The notes under the pieces: model-generated
The model's database searches: none
Told to the model about the DNA's origin: nothing
The model's input: only the letters and a program-made list of their open reading frames with translations
NCBI GenBank assembly: GCA_030220185.1
Contig: JASPKZ010003433.1
Location: forward strand, 310,001 to 374,000
Direction of reading: 5' to 3'
Origin: Diploptera punctata
Taxonomy: Eukaryota > Arthropoda > Insecta > Blattodea > Blaberidae
DNA length: 64,000 nucleotides
Position numbers and translations under genes: made by a program
Shown: positions 52,081 through 63,993 of the stretch, piece by piece
Position numbering within the stretch: position 1 is the stretch's first letter
Layout: every line of letters starts with the position of its first letter

Positions 52081-52498
52081 AACTAACTAATAAACTCACT
52101 GTCACTATAAAATCCAAAAGTACGTGGCCACGGGGATATAACCCCTCTATACACTCCTATCCTGAACTATGTTTTCTAATCAATCCCTGTATAATTTTTT
52201 TCACCTTCAAATAATGGTTAATGTCATTTTCATCTCTGTCTTGGCCTACATACTGGGGTATTTCCCTTTTATTTTCCTTTAAGACTTTTCCATGCACTAA
52301 TTTCATTTCCCATTTGTGCCAAATGTCCTGCCCATCGCAGTCTAAGAGACTTAACTTTTCTTATTATAACTGGTTTTCAATAAAGATAATGTAGTTATGT
52401 AGTTTTCTCCATTACTCTACTATCAAATACTTGAAATATTTTTTTATCGCAGTTGTGCAGTTTTCTCCATTACTTATTTGTTCTTGTATAAGCTAGCA

Positions 52499-52989
52499 AA
52501 AATGAAATGGTTACACGAGCCAAATGAGGTAAATTTAGAGCAATTGGGTAGTGTTAGACGGGAAACCACGAAGTTACTAAAGAGTAAAAGAGGAGGGAAT
52601 ATTTGAGAGAGAAGATTAATGATCTTGAAATGAATGCAAAAAGTAGGAACATTAGAGAATTATATCAGGGAATTAGTATAGAGAAGAAAGGGTTTCAGGC
52701 TAGAACAAACATAATTCGGAATGAAAATGGGGATATGATTGCAGATTCTAGGAGTATATTAAATAGATGGAAAAGTTACTTTAATCAGCTATTAAATGTA
52801 CATACAGAAGGAAAACGGCCAGTTGGTAGACCAAGAATGAGGTGGGAGAACAACATTAACTATGATTTGAGGGAAGTAGATTATACAGGGAATGATTGGA
52901 AAGCATTAGCTCAGGATAGGGATGTATGGAGAGCGCGGCCATGAACCTACGGGTTCGATAGTGCCAGTGAGTAAGTAAGTAAGTAAGTA
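52499..52989 (+). mobile_element. Internally deleted LINE-T insertion
   Basis: Comparison with the same place in unit B (59642) shows a clean insertion, possibly with a 3-bp gta duplication. It joins the region upstream of the polymerase (KLAKMKWLHEPNEVNLEQLG onwards) directly to the final GKRPVGRPRMRWEN part, and ends in (gtaa)n. Confidence 0.78.
52603..52944 (+). CDS. In-frame deletion-fusion frame of LINE-T, 113 residues
   Basis: Residues 1-69 (MREKINDLEMNAKSRNIREL to LLNVHTE) match the segment before the polymerase core in the long copy. Residues 70-113 (GKRPVGRPRMRWENNINYDL to the end) match the extreme C-terminus. The whole polymerase between them is gone but the frame is kept. The end is changed (WRARP) by an 11-bp deletion. 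The junction lies in a short cagaRggaaaa-like similarity. Expression is unknown; it may be fortuitous. Confidence 0.55.
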   Translation: MREKINDLEMNAKSRNIRELYQGISIEKKGFQARTNIIRNENGDMIADSRSILNRWKSYFNQLLNVHTEGKRPVGRPRMRWENNINYDLREVDYTGNDWKALAQDRDVWRARP

Positions 52990-54949
52990 TTTTGACTAAA
53001 TATTTTCCTAAGAACTCTAATATCAAATACTTGTAATATTTTCTCCTCTGTAAAATTAAGAGCTGACGTTTCGCATCCACATAACTAGAAAAATACCAAT
53101 ATTTGTTATATATTTTTACCATAACAATTTCTAAGTGAACTTGGGATGACAAGAGTCCCTGTAATGCATAAAAATATGCGTTTACAGTGTTCAGCCTATA
53201 TGCGATTTTTATATGAGTGTTTCCATCTCTTTCTGTGTATGTTATATATTTGTAACATTGTTTTATCATCATCATCAGCAGCAGCAGCCACATCAATGAT
53301 AAGTTCTTAAGGTCTATTCCGACATCATGTTACAATTCCTCTGTCATATTTACTGGGTCTTCGTCCTAGTATTTTATAATAAAGTTACATTTTGGAGAGT
53401 TTTTACATCCTATGTCACATGTAGTAATTAATAAATTATCTCTTGTTAATCTATTTAAGCATTTATTTGATTTTGCAATTAACTTGTCTCTTTGTTTCTC
53501 TTTAGTCCAAAAAAAAAATCAAAATTCTTTATGAAGGGTTAATACAATATTCCTCAGAACAAAATTATATTTCATTCAAAAAGAGTAAAATACATTAATA
53601 CAAATGATTAACAATGTGTCTAGTGTTACCAATGCACATTGTTTCATTTCCATGGAAACTAAACCAAATTGTGAAATTTTTTGAAGAAAGGAAAATATTG
53701 AATATAATTGGAAAATATTGAATATAATTGAAAATATATTAAAATTTATTTATAGTAGTATATCTGTTTGGTTAGAAATTCATGTTAACTTGCCTTAATT
53801 AACCCTTAATTAACTACGTTTGTTTCATAATTTTGATTGAGAAGTAATTGTGAGATTCCGTTAATGTCTAAAAATGACCTAATACTATAGGTATCGAATT
53901 TATTCGAAATCCTCTCATTTATAACATGTTAATAAATAAACGAAATATTAAAAAAGGGAGCGAAGTGATTTTACTCAATATAAATAGGCCTACAAATAAA
54001 TGGGTATTATCTTTCGAAATTACTACAAATACATAAATTATAATTACTACTGCTTATAATGTAGAAAATTGTGTTATTAAAATAATTTTAATTCTGAATT
54101 AATTGGACTGCTATTAGTTTGATCTATTTGATCCGAAAATGTAAGACCAAATAGATACTTAAGCCCTCCTACCACGTCAAGGTTGCAGTCCTCAGGAGGG
54201 TGCCCCATCCCCATCTATCATTTAACTGTCCTACCTACCCATTTTCTAACCTACATCTATACAGCTACGACCCTATCACTATCGCTTCCATATCAGGCTG
54301 CCATTGAATTTAGTGTGTGTCAAGTTATGGCATTTTGATCGCTCAGAGTCGGTACGCATTGAAGCGTGGCCGATGTCAGAATCTGTAGAAACCGAAGCGC
54401 GTAGGGGATGAGACGATTGTGTTCTTTTCATATAGTGAAAAGCCCTGCGACCATCTATTATAAAAGTAGCGGTGGTGAGCAATTCTTCGGCTCGCTGGGA
54501 GGCCCGGGTTCCAAGACCTCTGTCCATTTGTCCCTAGTCAGTAGTAGTAATTAAGTGTTGATGATGATGGTTGATGGCTTTGGATGACCAGCAGCAGTAA
54601 GTACCCGTCCACAGTTGGGTTTGGATTGTTGTGTTTTAGTGGAAGATTGTATATGTATATATGTATTTATTTTAATTTATTTTATTTCGCGTTGGTGAGC
54701 AGTGATTATTGTTGAGTCTTTTCGCGAGTTTTACTTGTGTTCACCAATGGGTGTTTTCCAAGTGTTGCTTGGCACCGTTCTGTGTGCTGATTGGTCGGGA
54801 GGTTCCAGTGAATTATTTCTTTATTATTATTTCGAATTAGTATTTTTTGTATTTACTTGATGATTATTAATATTACAGTTCATTGAGGACGTTCCTTGTT
54901 TGGTTGAGTTATTATTAAGTTTTTTTTTGTTTTTTTTTTTTTTTGGTTT

Positions 54950-56280
54950 TTTGGTAGCGTATCCCGTGAGCCAATCAGGAGGCCATATTGATGCCCGCTG
55001 AGCTGCTGCTGCTGCTGAGTGATGGCAATGACTGTGCATCGCCCAGGGTGCTGCTCTGGAGCTATATTGGCCCCATGACAGTCAAATTCCCTAGTGTTTA
55101 TCAATATAGGGTTCACTCACTAATTCAGCTCCATTGTTAGGACGTTGATATTTTGCTTATGTGTTGAAGTAGTATTGGATAGAGATGAGGTGTTCCACTA
55201 TCCAAAGCGGGGTGTCAGAAACCGTGCCGCCAGACAAGCAGAGAGTCCGAAAGCCAGCGACACGGAGTGAGCCACGCCACTTTGGCTGTTTTACAGTACT
55301 CATCTCTTATTCCTGGGTCCATCCCGAGGGAATATGCTTTACTGTGTTTCGCGGTTTTTCGCGGTTCCTTTTCTAAGTGTTTTTTGGTTCCAGTATTAAA
55401 TTGTTTGGTAGTTTATCGGCTAGAATTGTTTGTTTAGGTGGTTAATTATGCTTTACGACTTTTGTATTGTTGATATTGTCAGTAGTTTTTACTTTTTTGG
55501 GGAGTATCCTGTGAGCCAATTGGAGAGCAGTATTGGTCACCGCGATGGATACTGCATTTTGCGATTTATTTTTGTGTTTTTGCATTTTTTCTATTGATGT
55601 TTTAATGAATTTAGCGAATGTGTTTGCTTGTTAGTTTAATTTTTGGTGCGTTTCGAGTTTCTAGAATTGATAATTTTAATATTTTTCGCTTTTTGGTGAA
55701 GTATTCTATGAGCCAATCAGAATGCAGGATTGGTCTCGCCGCGACCGATTCTAAGGTTTCGCGATTGAATGTTTACGTTTCGTATTTGATCCTTGAAGTT
55801 CGCACCCTTATCTGTTGTGAAGGCAGTGGCAAGGCATCCTTTCAGCCCCAAATTTAAATGAAATCCTCCTAACAACTCCTCTTTTCCTCTTTGATCCGGT
55901 CGGTGAGGGAATAGAATTTACTGGTGGGTACAAGGGGACTACTCCGGTATTTACCTTAGCTCCAAGAGAACCACCGAAATCTTGATAGAGTAGTTGCTGA
56001 AAATATGAATTTTGTTAAAAGTTCCTGAAAGATTTGAATTTTAATTTAGTGTGATTAATTTGGTTAAATTGCCCCATTGAATTTTGAATTTAGAATATTG
56101 GGAGTGCTATTTTACTGATGGGAAGTTAAGGGCCTATTCCGACATTTGTCTTAGCGCCAAGGGAACCCATCGAAACCTTGGCAGAATAGGGTTGAATTTA
56201 TTAAATGTGATCCAAAAGTGGCCAAAATCAGTCAGGGCCTCCGGCTCTTATAGGTGGCTGGCCGGCGACAAACTTTTTGT
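54950..56280. repeat. Diverged about 195-bp tandem repeats with paired CCAAT/ATTGG motifs
   Basis: gtatcctgtgagccaattgg (55504) and gtattctatgagccaatcag (55701) begin comparable segments 197 bp apart; a third start is at 54957. Another pair, ttactggtggg (55918) and ttactgatggg (56112), lies 194 bp apart and is followed by the same word order (ccggtatttaccttagctcc against ccgacatttgtcttagcgcc). These lie in the ORF2-less part of the insertion. Confidence 0.55.
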
Positions 56281-56557
56281 CTCATTTTGGGTCGGTTCTT
56301 GAGGCGAATAGCCGACCGAAATCGCCTAAATGAGAGTTATCGTCTTCTCAGACGTTAGGAATATCTCACTCCTAGTTCCTACGTTCATCTCTCCTTATTC
56401 TTATCGATACTACTAATTTATCCATCGCTATCATGTCATCTATTAGGTCTCCGATTCGATGGACTAATGAATCTTCCTCGTATAGTGGGCAGTGGTTCCA
56501 GCATGTGCATGGTTGCCAAGAATTCTGTATCTGTTGACTCTTTGTTTGAGTTGATCT

Positions 56558-57704
56558 TTATTTTTTTGGAATGGTCCACTGTGTTGATTGGTTCACTTTC
56601 TGGCTTGGTGATTCATTGTTTGGTTTCTCCGAGGCCGTTTGAATGTCTATAGAGACACGTTGGATTTCTTGCCTGGTTTCGAACAGGCTCAGGTCTTTCG
56701 TTTGTGAGGCCTTGTTTGTATTCTGGGGCTTATGTTGCCTGGATTTTCTGTTGACGGCTAAGTTAGTTGAGACTAGCTTGTCGTTGTTTTCTTTTATGGG
56801 TTGCACTGTTGCTGGAGCTACTGGCTCTGCAGGCTGGGTGCCTTCCTTCCTGGCGGCAGCAGGAGTAAGCTCAACTGGAACTACTAGAGAAGGGTAATTT
56901 TTCTTTCTATTTTGTGAATTTTTTCTCCTATCTGGGACGGGAATCGGTTTGTTGCGCGTTTCCTTATCTAGCGGCATTCGTCTGTATTCCGCTACTTTGA
57001 CCTTATGGTAGCAAATAGTGGATATTTTGAGTGCCTCGCAGGCTTTGGACTCATCTACTAGGACTGCCGTGAACATTGGCAGCGGTCCTTTGGTCCTTGC
57101 AGATGTCATGTTTGGCACTTTTAGGACCCGGTGTCCGAGACTTTCTAAGTCCTCCTGTATATATGATGGATCCAACTGAGGGTCAGGCCCTTTTATGACG
57201 ATTCTCACTGTTTTGAGACTTTTTTAGGTCCTTCTACGAAAGGGATTTTTCGATCTAGAAGCAGCCTTTTGTAATTGTCGAAGTCTATCTTTGATGATAG
57301 CTTCACCCTTGTGTCGAGTCTGGATAAATCACAAATTAATGTGCCAGACTCGCATTTGAATTCCTTATTCAAGGCTGCTAATTGACTCGAGAAGGCCCGG
57401 CGGATCAGCAGCTGCAAGGAATTATTTACGCAGGAGCGCTGGTCCCGCGACTCCGTGTCCTCAGTCTCTCCTCCATTAATTGATGGAGAGGCAGCAGGCA
57501 GGGAGAGGAAGAGTGGAGACGCTTGTGGGTATTTCGGAGTCGATATTTTCGCTGTTTAGCGTTTTTAGATTTTTTACTTCGCGTTCGTTGCGCGATGAAA
57601 GGCGCGGAATACTGGCTTGATGTTGATGATTCCATTCCTATTCGTTGGGGGTTCTTAATAGGTGAGGAAATTATTGGTACACAGGTAGGGAGTCGCCCTG
57701 ACAA
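56558..57704 (-). pseudogene. Gag-like ORF1 with PRE_C2HC-type domain (Jockey-like)
   Basis: Three overlapping frames on the minus strand follow one another: 57426-57704 (serine- and arginine-rich N-terminus), 57205-57417 (SSQLAALNKEFKCESGTLI, KIDFDNYKRLLLDRKIPF) and 56558-57208. The last has VIKGPDPQLDPSYIQEDLES, LGHRVLKVPNM, PLPMFTAVLVDES, CYHKVKVAEYRR, the pattern of the PRE_C2HC domain that binds nucleic acid in Jockey-type ORF1 proteins. The CCHC zinc knuckles that usually follow are missing; a basic, proline-rich tail comes instead. A frameshift lies in an A run near 57208, another near 57420, so no full protein can be made as it stands. Confidence 0.72.
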
Positions 57705-60060
57705 AGACCTTGGGATAGAGGCCGAGCTAGGGGCTGAAGGTAAGGCCTAGTGCCTGTCGGGTGCTGTGCTATTCCTGGATAGAGGGGGGGTGAAGAACCC
57801 ACGTCCTGAAAGAGAAATGCCGTCAGACACGTGTCACTCGTAGCGGGCGTTGCTGGCGCCTGCTTATGCTGTCGGCCAATGCCGGCGATTTGCCTCGGTG
57901 GAGGAGAGAGCGTGCCTTAAGCACGTGGTCACCCTGTGCTGCCGAGCTTCTCTTGCGCTACCGAAGGGCTGGTCGTCCTGACGGTTACTGGACGTCCATT
58001 TGCCGCAGCTAGACGAATGCAGGACCGATGCGGAGAACCTTCTTCTTCAGCTGCTGACGCTCGACTCTGGTCTGGTCACGATTGTGTTATTGTTGCTCAA
58101 GACATTTTATAGTTCTGAGTCGGACTGAATGGAAAACACGTTTTTATTTAAGTGATTTCTATGGAAACGATAAGTTTAGAAAAAATCTTGTAATTTTACA
58201 TAATACGAATTTATTATAAACATATGTACCGTTGTCACCATCTCCGTCACGCAACAACTGCGTAAATTAAGCGAATTCCTCTAACTAACTAACTAACTCA
58301 CTGACAATATCGAACCCGTAGTTTCATGATCGAGCGAACATACATCCGTATCCTGAGCCAATGTTTTTCCATCGTCTCCTGTATAATTTACCTTCCTCAA
58401 GTCATCATTAATGTTATTCTCCCACCTCAAACTTGGCCTACATACTGGGCGCTTTCTTCTGGTTTTCCTCAATGCTTTTCCATGCCACTCTTTAATTCCT
58501 CAATCGTGCTACTGTTATAACTGTTTTCCCATTACCTAGTTCGAATGAAATATTTAAATTTATACGCTCAGGCTTGCATTCCGCATGCAATTGTTAATAC
58601 AACTAAAGAAATAAACTGTGCCTGAACGGGGGTTTGGACCCAGGATCTTCAGCTTTGGGCGTTGGCACTTTACTTTAGAGCTATTCTCTTTAGTGTATTA
58701 ACTAAGTCTCGTAGACTACGATGGGTAGGACATGTGACAAGAATAGGGAATTGAAGAGGGACATGGATACTCTGTAGAAAAACAAGAGGGAAAGCTCCCA
58801 GTAGATAGGCCAAGAATGAGGTATGAGAATAACATCAAGCATGATTTGAAGAAAGTAGATTATACAAGGGATGAGTGGAAAATATTAGCTCAGGATAGGA
58901 AAATATAAAGCTCATATGTTATGAACCTATGGGTTCGATATGGCAGTGAGTTGGTTAGTTACTTAATATATTAACCTCTCTATTTCTTTCTTTCTCCCTG
59001 ACTTTGCTGGAACAAATAAAATATTATTAATTAAAAAATACAAAATCAGTAGTAGTAGGACTTTATTAGAGTAAAAATACGGTTTAAAACATAATTAAAT
59101 TATTTAGAAATAGAAGGGAAGGACAGCAAACCGTAAATGCTTTTGACAGTCTGTGTCAGTACTTCAAAGTCTGATAGTAATGTTTATGTATGATACAAAT
59201 CAAAACATTAGATGAGATTACAATTCAACAAACTAACTAATAAACTCACTGTCACTATAAAATCCAAAAGTACGTGTCCAATACGTGTCCACGGGGATAT
59301 AAGCCCTCCAGACATTCCTATTCTCAACTATGTTTACTAATCATTCCCTGTATATTTTTTTCACCTTCAAATCATGGTTGAAGTCATTTTCCACCACTGT
59401 GTTAGGTTACATACTAGAGTATTTCCCTTTTATTTTTTTCAAGAATTTTCCATGCACTTCTTTCAGTCCCCATTTGTGCCAAATGTCCTGCCCATCGCAG
59501 TCTACGAGACTTAACTTTTCTTATTACATCTGGTTTTCAATGAAGATAGTGTAGTTATGTAGTTTTCTCCTTTACCCTGCTATCAAATACTTGAAATATT
59601 TTTTCATCGCAGTTCTGCAGTTTTCTCCATTACTTTGTTCTTGTACTTTGACTAAACATTTTCCTAAGAACTCTAATCTCAAATACTGTAATGTTTTCTC
59701 CTCTGTTAAATTATGAGCTGATATTTTGCATCCATATAACTGGAAAAATTCCAATAAATTGTTATATATTTTTACCATAACAATTTCTGAGAAAACTTGG
59801 GATGATAAGAGTCCCTGTAATGCATAAAAATATGCGTTTACAGTGTTCAGTCTATATACGATGTGAGTGTTCCAATCTCTTGCTGGGTACGTTATATATT
59901 TCTAACATTGTTTTATTATCATCAGCTGCAGCAACATCAATTATTACATCTTAAGGTTTATTCCGACATAATATTAGAATTGCTCTGTCATATTTACTGG
60001 GTCTTCCAACTGTTCTTCTTCCTAGTGTTTTATAATAACGTTACATTTTGGAGAATTCTA

Positions 60061-60830
60061 CATCCTATGTAATACTTAATAAAGTTCTCTCTTATTAATC
60101 AATGTAGGACAATTATATGATTTGGCAATTAACTTGTATGTTCTTCTCGCTTCTATTAAAAAATTATGCTAAGTTATTTATTCTTAAATTAACGTAATCT
60201 ACTCTCTTCTCGTATAGTAAGAGAGTATGTTTTGCCTCTATAGAATTGAAAAAAAATATTTTATGCATTTTGTTCATAAATTCTTTATGGGACGTTAATA
60301 TAGTATAATATTCCAGAAAACAAAATTTATTTTCATTCAAAAAGGGTAACATATATTAATAAAAATGACTAATAACGTATCTGGTATTGTCAGTGCACAT
60401 TGTTCCATTTCCATGGAAACTAAATCAAATTTTATAATTTTTTGGAGAATGAAAAATATTGGATATAATTGCAAATACATTAAAACTTATTTACAGTAGT
60501 CTATTGGTGTTAACTATGTGATTAAAAATTCATATTAACTTGCCTTATTTAACCTATTTCGTCTACTTAATTTCATAATTTGGTTTGATTTAATTGAGAC
60601 ATTCCGATAATGTTTAATGCATGGCCAAATAACTATAATATCAAATTTCTTTGAAATCTTCACATTTATAACATGTTAAAACGCAGAATTGAATAGGCCT
60701 AAATTAAATAGTAAAATAGGAAGAGATAATATGCTTTTATGCAAAATAAATACAAATAAATTAGTATTATGTTTCGAAATACCTAACTGATTCATTATAA
60801 ATTATAATTACTATTGTATGGAATGAAGAA
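60061..60830 (+). repeat. Tandem array unit C (truncated to module X left half)
   Basis: Contains the AT-rich left half of module X (tttcatttccatggaaactaa... tataacatgttaaaac...), stops before the conserved core, and passes straight into unit D. Confidence 0.68.
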
Positions 60831-61013
60831 GATTTTGGAGACTTTCTGCATCCTATGTCATACATAGGGCTATAATACTTAATGATATTCTCTCGTATTA
60901 ATAATTGTTGGACGGTTATTTGATTTTGCAATTAACATGTCTGTTGTCTCTCTTTAATCCAAAAATTATGCTGAGTACTTTATTTTCAAATTAACGTAAT
61001 TTATTCTCGTCAT

Positions 61014-61490
61014 CATCATCATCATCATCTTCCAGGGATTAAGCCTGTTGGCTCGTTCCGGTTTCATGAAAGCTAGAATTGTTAAAATTGTTCAGACCAT
61101 CTTCTGTGTTGCGACCAACATTTCTCCTTCCGCGCGGTTTATAATGTAGCAATCATTTTGGAAATCTTCCTTCTGGAATTTTATCAATATGTTCTTTCCA
61201 GTCGTTCCTATATTTAATTATTCGGTCTGTAAGTTTGAAAATATTTAGTTCCTTTCTTATATCTTCATTTATTTTCTTATCTAGCAGAGTATATCCTGCT
61301 ACATTTCTTAAAAATCGCAACTCAGCTGCTTCCAATCTTTGTTCTTGTCTTTTAGTGATCGTCCAACATTCTGATTCACACATCAATACAGGAACAGCCA
61401 TTACTTTATAAAATTTAATTTGTGTTTCTTTTCTTGTGTTTTTAAGGGTTATTTTAATAGTTCCACACATTAGATTAAATGTATTTATTT
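61014..61490 (-). pseudogene. LINE-D reverse-transcriptase C-terminus in unit D
   Basis: Open minus frame of 105 residues: KITLKNTRKETQIKFYKVMA, CESECWTITKRQEQRLEA, ELRFLRNVAGYTLLDKKINE, then the WKEHIDKIPEGRFPK motif. The 3' end (ggattaagcctgttgg in plus) and (cat)n tail match 11036-11390. Confidence 0.72.
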
Positions 61491-62099
61491 GTCATTAATA
61501 TCTTCAATTTTAACATATGATAAATTGAAACCTAGATATTTAAAACTGTTCACCTGCTCTTCTCTTATTGTAAGAGACTGTGTTTTGCATCCATATAACT
61601 GAAAACAAAATTATGCATTTTGTTCATAAATTATTTATGAAACGTTAATATAATATTCCAGAAAACAAATTTCGTTTCATTCGAAAAGAGTAAAACATAT
61701 TAAAAATATGACTAATAATGTGTCTAGTATTGTCAAAGCACATTATTTCATTTCCATGGAAACTAAATCAAATTGTGAAATCATTTCGAGAAAGAAAAAT
61801 TTTGAATATAATTGAAAATATTGTAAAATTAATTGTATTTTTTGCAGTCCATTTGTTAGCTGTTTGGTTACAAATTCATATCAAGTTGCCTTAATTAATC
61901 CACTTGTCTACCTGATTTAACAATTTGGATTGATTTAGTTGTGAAATTCCATTAATGTTTAATACATAGCCTATTAATAATATCAAATATCTTTGAAATC
62001 CTCGCATTTATAACATGTTAAAACACGTAATTAAATAAATGGAATAGTAAAATAGGAAGCGATAAGCATTTATGCAAAATAAATTCAAATAAATGAATG

Positions 62100-62410
62100 T
62101 TAACTAACTAAATCATTGGCACTATCGAACCCGTAGGTTCATGGCCGCACGGACACAAGCTCTCCACACATACCTATCCTGAGCAAATGTTTTCCAATCA
62201 TTCCCTGTATAATCTACTTCCCTCAAATCATAGTTAATGTTATTGTCCCACCTCATTCTTGGTCTATCTACTGGGCGTTTTCCCTCTGGTTTTCCTACAA
62301 GAAACTTCCTTGCACATCTTTCATTCCCCTGTGCCACATGACCTGCCCATCCAGTCTAGGAGACTTAACTGATCCCATTATATCTGGCTTCCTATAAATA
62401 CCATGTATTC
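62100..62410 (-). mobile_element. LINE-T 3' part inserted in module X of unit D
   Basis: Open from GNERCARKFLVGKPEGKRPV to MNLRVR. It sits inside the AT-rich part of module X where the other units are continuous (aaatgaatgtta | ttatgagtgatatcttt). Confidence 0.75.
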
Positions 62411-63692
62411 ACTGTTATTATGAGTGATATCTTTCGAAATACCTTACAAATGCATTATAAATTATAATTACTATTATATACAGGGAAGAAAGTTGATTTG
62501 TAAAGGAATCTAAATTTCAAATTAATTGGACTGCTATTAGTTTGATCTATTTGATCTGAAAATTTAAGACCAAATAGATACTTAAGCCCTCCTACCACGT
62601 CAAGGTTGCAGTCCTCAGGAGGGTGCCCCATCCCCATCTATCATTTAACTGTCCTACCTACCCATTTTCTAACCTACATCTATACAGCTACGACCCTATC
62701 ACTATCGCTTCCATATCAGGCTGCCATTGAATTTAGTGTGTGTCAAGTGATGGCATTTTGATCGCTCAGAGTCGGTACGCATTTGAAGCGTGGCCGATGT
62801 CAGAATCTGTAAAAATATAAGCGCGTAGAGGATGGGATGATTGTGTTATTGTTGCTCAAGATATTTTATAGTTCTGTGTCGGACTGAACGGAAAACACGT
62901 TTGTATTTAAGGGGTTTCTATGGAAACTATAAGTTTAGGAAAAAATCTTGTAATTTTACATAATACGAATTTATTATAAACATATATACCATTGTCCCCA
63001 TCTCCTTCACGCAAAAATTGCGTTAACTAAGAGAATTCCTATAACTAACTCACTCACTGACAATATCGAAACCGTAGTTTCATGATCGCGCGAACATACA
63101 TCCGTATCCTGAGCCGATATTTTCCCATCGTTCCCTGTATAATTTACCTTTCTCAAGTCATCGTTAATATTATTCTCCCACCTCAATCTTGGCCTACATA
63201 CCGTGCGCTTTCTTCTGGTTTTCCACAAGGATTTTCCATGCCACTCTTTAATTCGTTATATTCGTGGTACTGTTCTGCCCATGGCTGTCTACGAGACTTA
63301 ACTGTACTTATTATAACTGGTTTCCCATTTGCTAGTTCGAATGAAGTATTTAATTGTATACACTCAGGCTTGCCATCCACATGTAATAGTTAATACAATT
63401 AAAGAAAAAATCGTGCCTGTATCGGGATTTGGACTCAGGATCTTCAGCTTTGAGCGCTGGCACTCTACGTTAGATCTGTTCTCTTTAGTGTATTAACTAA
63501 GTCTCGTAGACTACGATGGGTAGGACATGTGACAAGAATAGGGAATTAAAGAGGGACATGGATACTCTGTAGCAAAACCAGAGGGAAAGCTCCCAGTAGA
63601 TAGATCAAGAATTAGGTTGGAGAATAACATTAACCATGATTTGAGGAAAGTAGATTATACAGGGGATGAGTGCAAAATATCAGCTCATAATA

Positions 63693-63993
63693 AAAGAAGT
63701 GATCCCACAACATGCCTCAGGATGCCCTTGGGGTAGTAGGAGATTAAGGCTCCTACTTTTTCTAGACAATCGGCACTTTATGTCAGCCGGGTTGTCAGCC
63801 CTGCGTGACGGCCGCCTTTACCCCAGAACAAGCGTCTGGTACTCATTTCAGTTAGAGGCTGAGTCGACCCCAGGGCGATAGTGCCGCCAGATGGTTTGGG
63901 TCAGTTTACAAATCCTGACCCCAACGGGACTTGAACCCTCGACCCTCCGGCTTGTAGCTCAGTGCCTTAACCACTACGCTACGGCGTGCCCCA
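63693..63993 (-). mobile_element. SINE3, near full length
   Basis: Reverse of the copy at 26497-26800: tRNA-like head ends at about 63993 (reverse of gcacgccgtagcgtag), body complete to the ccccaagggcatcc end. It lies inside the last LINE-T piece of unit D. Confidence 0.82.

Larger units (their letters stand above)
49905..53400 (+). repeat. Tandem array unit A
   Basis: Order: module X (49905-51060, core 50625-50880), LINE-T 3' end minus (51062-51390), tRNA-like spacer (51463-51540), LINE-T plus (51553-51812), LINE-CTA minus (51897-52080), old LINE-T minus (52080-53260, carrying the insertion at 52499-52989) and a LINE-D end minus (53263-53400). Unit B repeats this order. Confidence 0.78.
54424..58077 (-). 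mobile_element. 3,654-bp ORF1-only Jockey-like element with 11-bp target duplication
   Basis: acgattgtgtt at 54413-54423 and 58078-58088 brackets the insertion; units 0 and D show the empty site (gatgattgtRttatt). The minus strand is taken as sense: GC-rich 5' region (57705-58077), gag-like ORF1 (56558-57704, frameshifted), then about 2 kb without endonuclease or reverse transcriptase. No terminal repeats and no terminal poly(A) are seen; an A-rich run on the sense strand (54919-54955) lies about 500 bp before the 3' end. Confidence 0.72.
53400..60060 (+). repeat. Tandem array unit B (split by the 3.65-kb insertion)
   Basis: Module X left half and core lie at 53400-54423. After the insertion the unit resumes at 58078 with gattgtgttattgttgct and runs through LINE-T minus (58275-58530), tRNA-like spacer, LINE-T plus (58695-58950), LINE-CTA minus (59049-59225), old LINE-T minus (59230-59900) and LINE-D end (59918-60060). 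Without the insertion it is about 3.0 kb. Confidence 0.78.
60831..63692 (+). repeat. Tandem array unit D
   Basis: Starts like unit C (ttttggagactttctgcatcc, caattaacatgtctgttgtc), contains two later LINE insertions, the conserved core at 62575-62830, LINE-T minus (63040-63350), tRNA-like spacer, and LINE-T plus to about 63690, where a SINE3 truncates it. Confidence 0.74.

Noticed and set aside
54424..58077. LTR retrotransposon or endogenous virus as explanation of the gag-like insertion
   Set aside because: No direct terminal repeats at the two ends, no protease or integrase, an 11-bp rather than 4-6-bp target duplication, and the gag has the PRE_C2HC pattern of Jockey-type ORF1.
62455..62637. 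Frame MGMGHPPEDCNLDVVGGLKY across the conserved core of module X as a real protein
   Set aside because: It begins in the core and runs into the poorly conserved AT-rich flank, where I saw no sign of coding-type conservation among units; I keep the core as a non-coding candidate.
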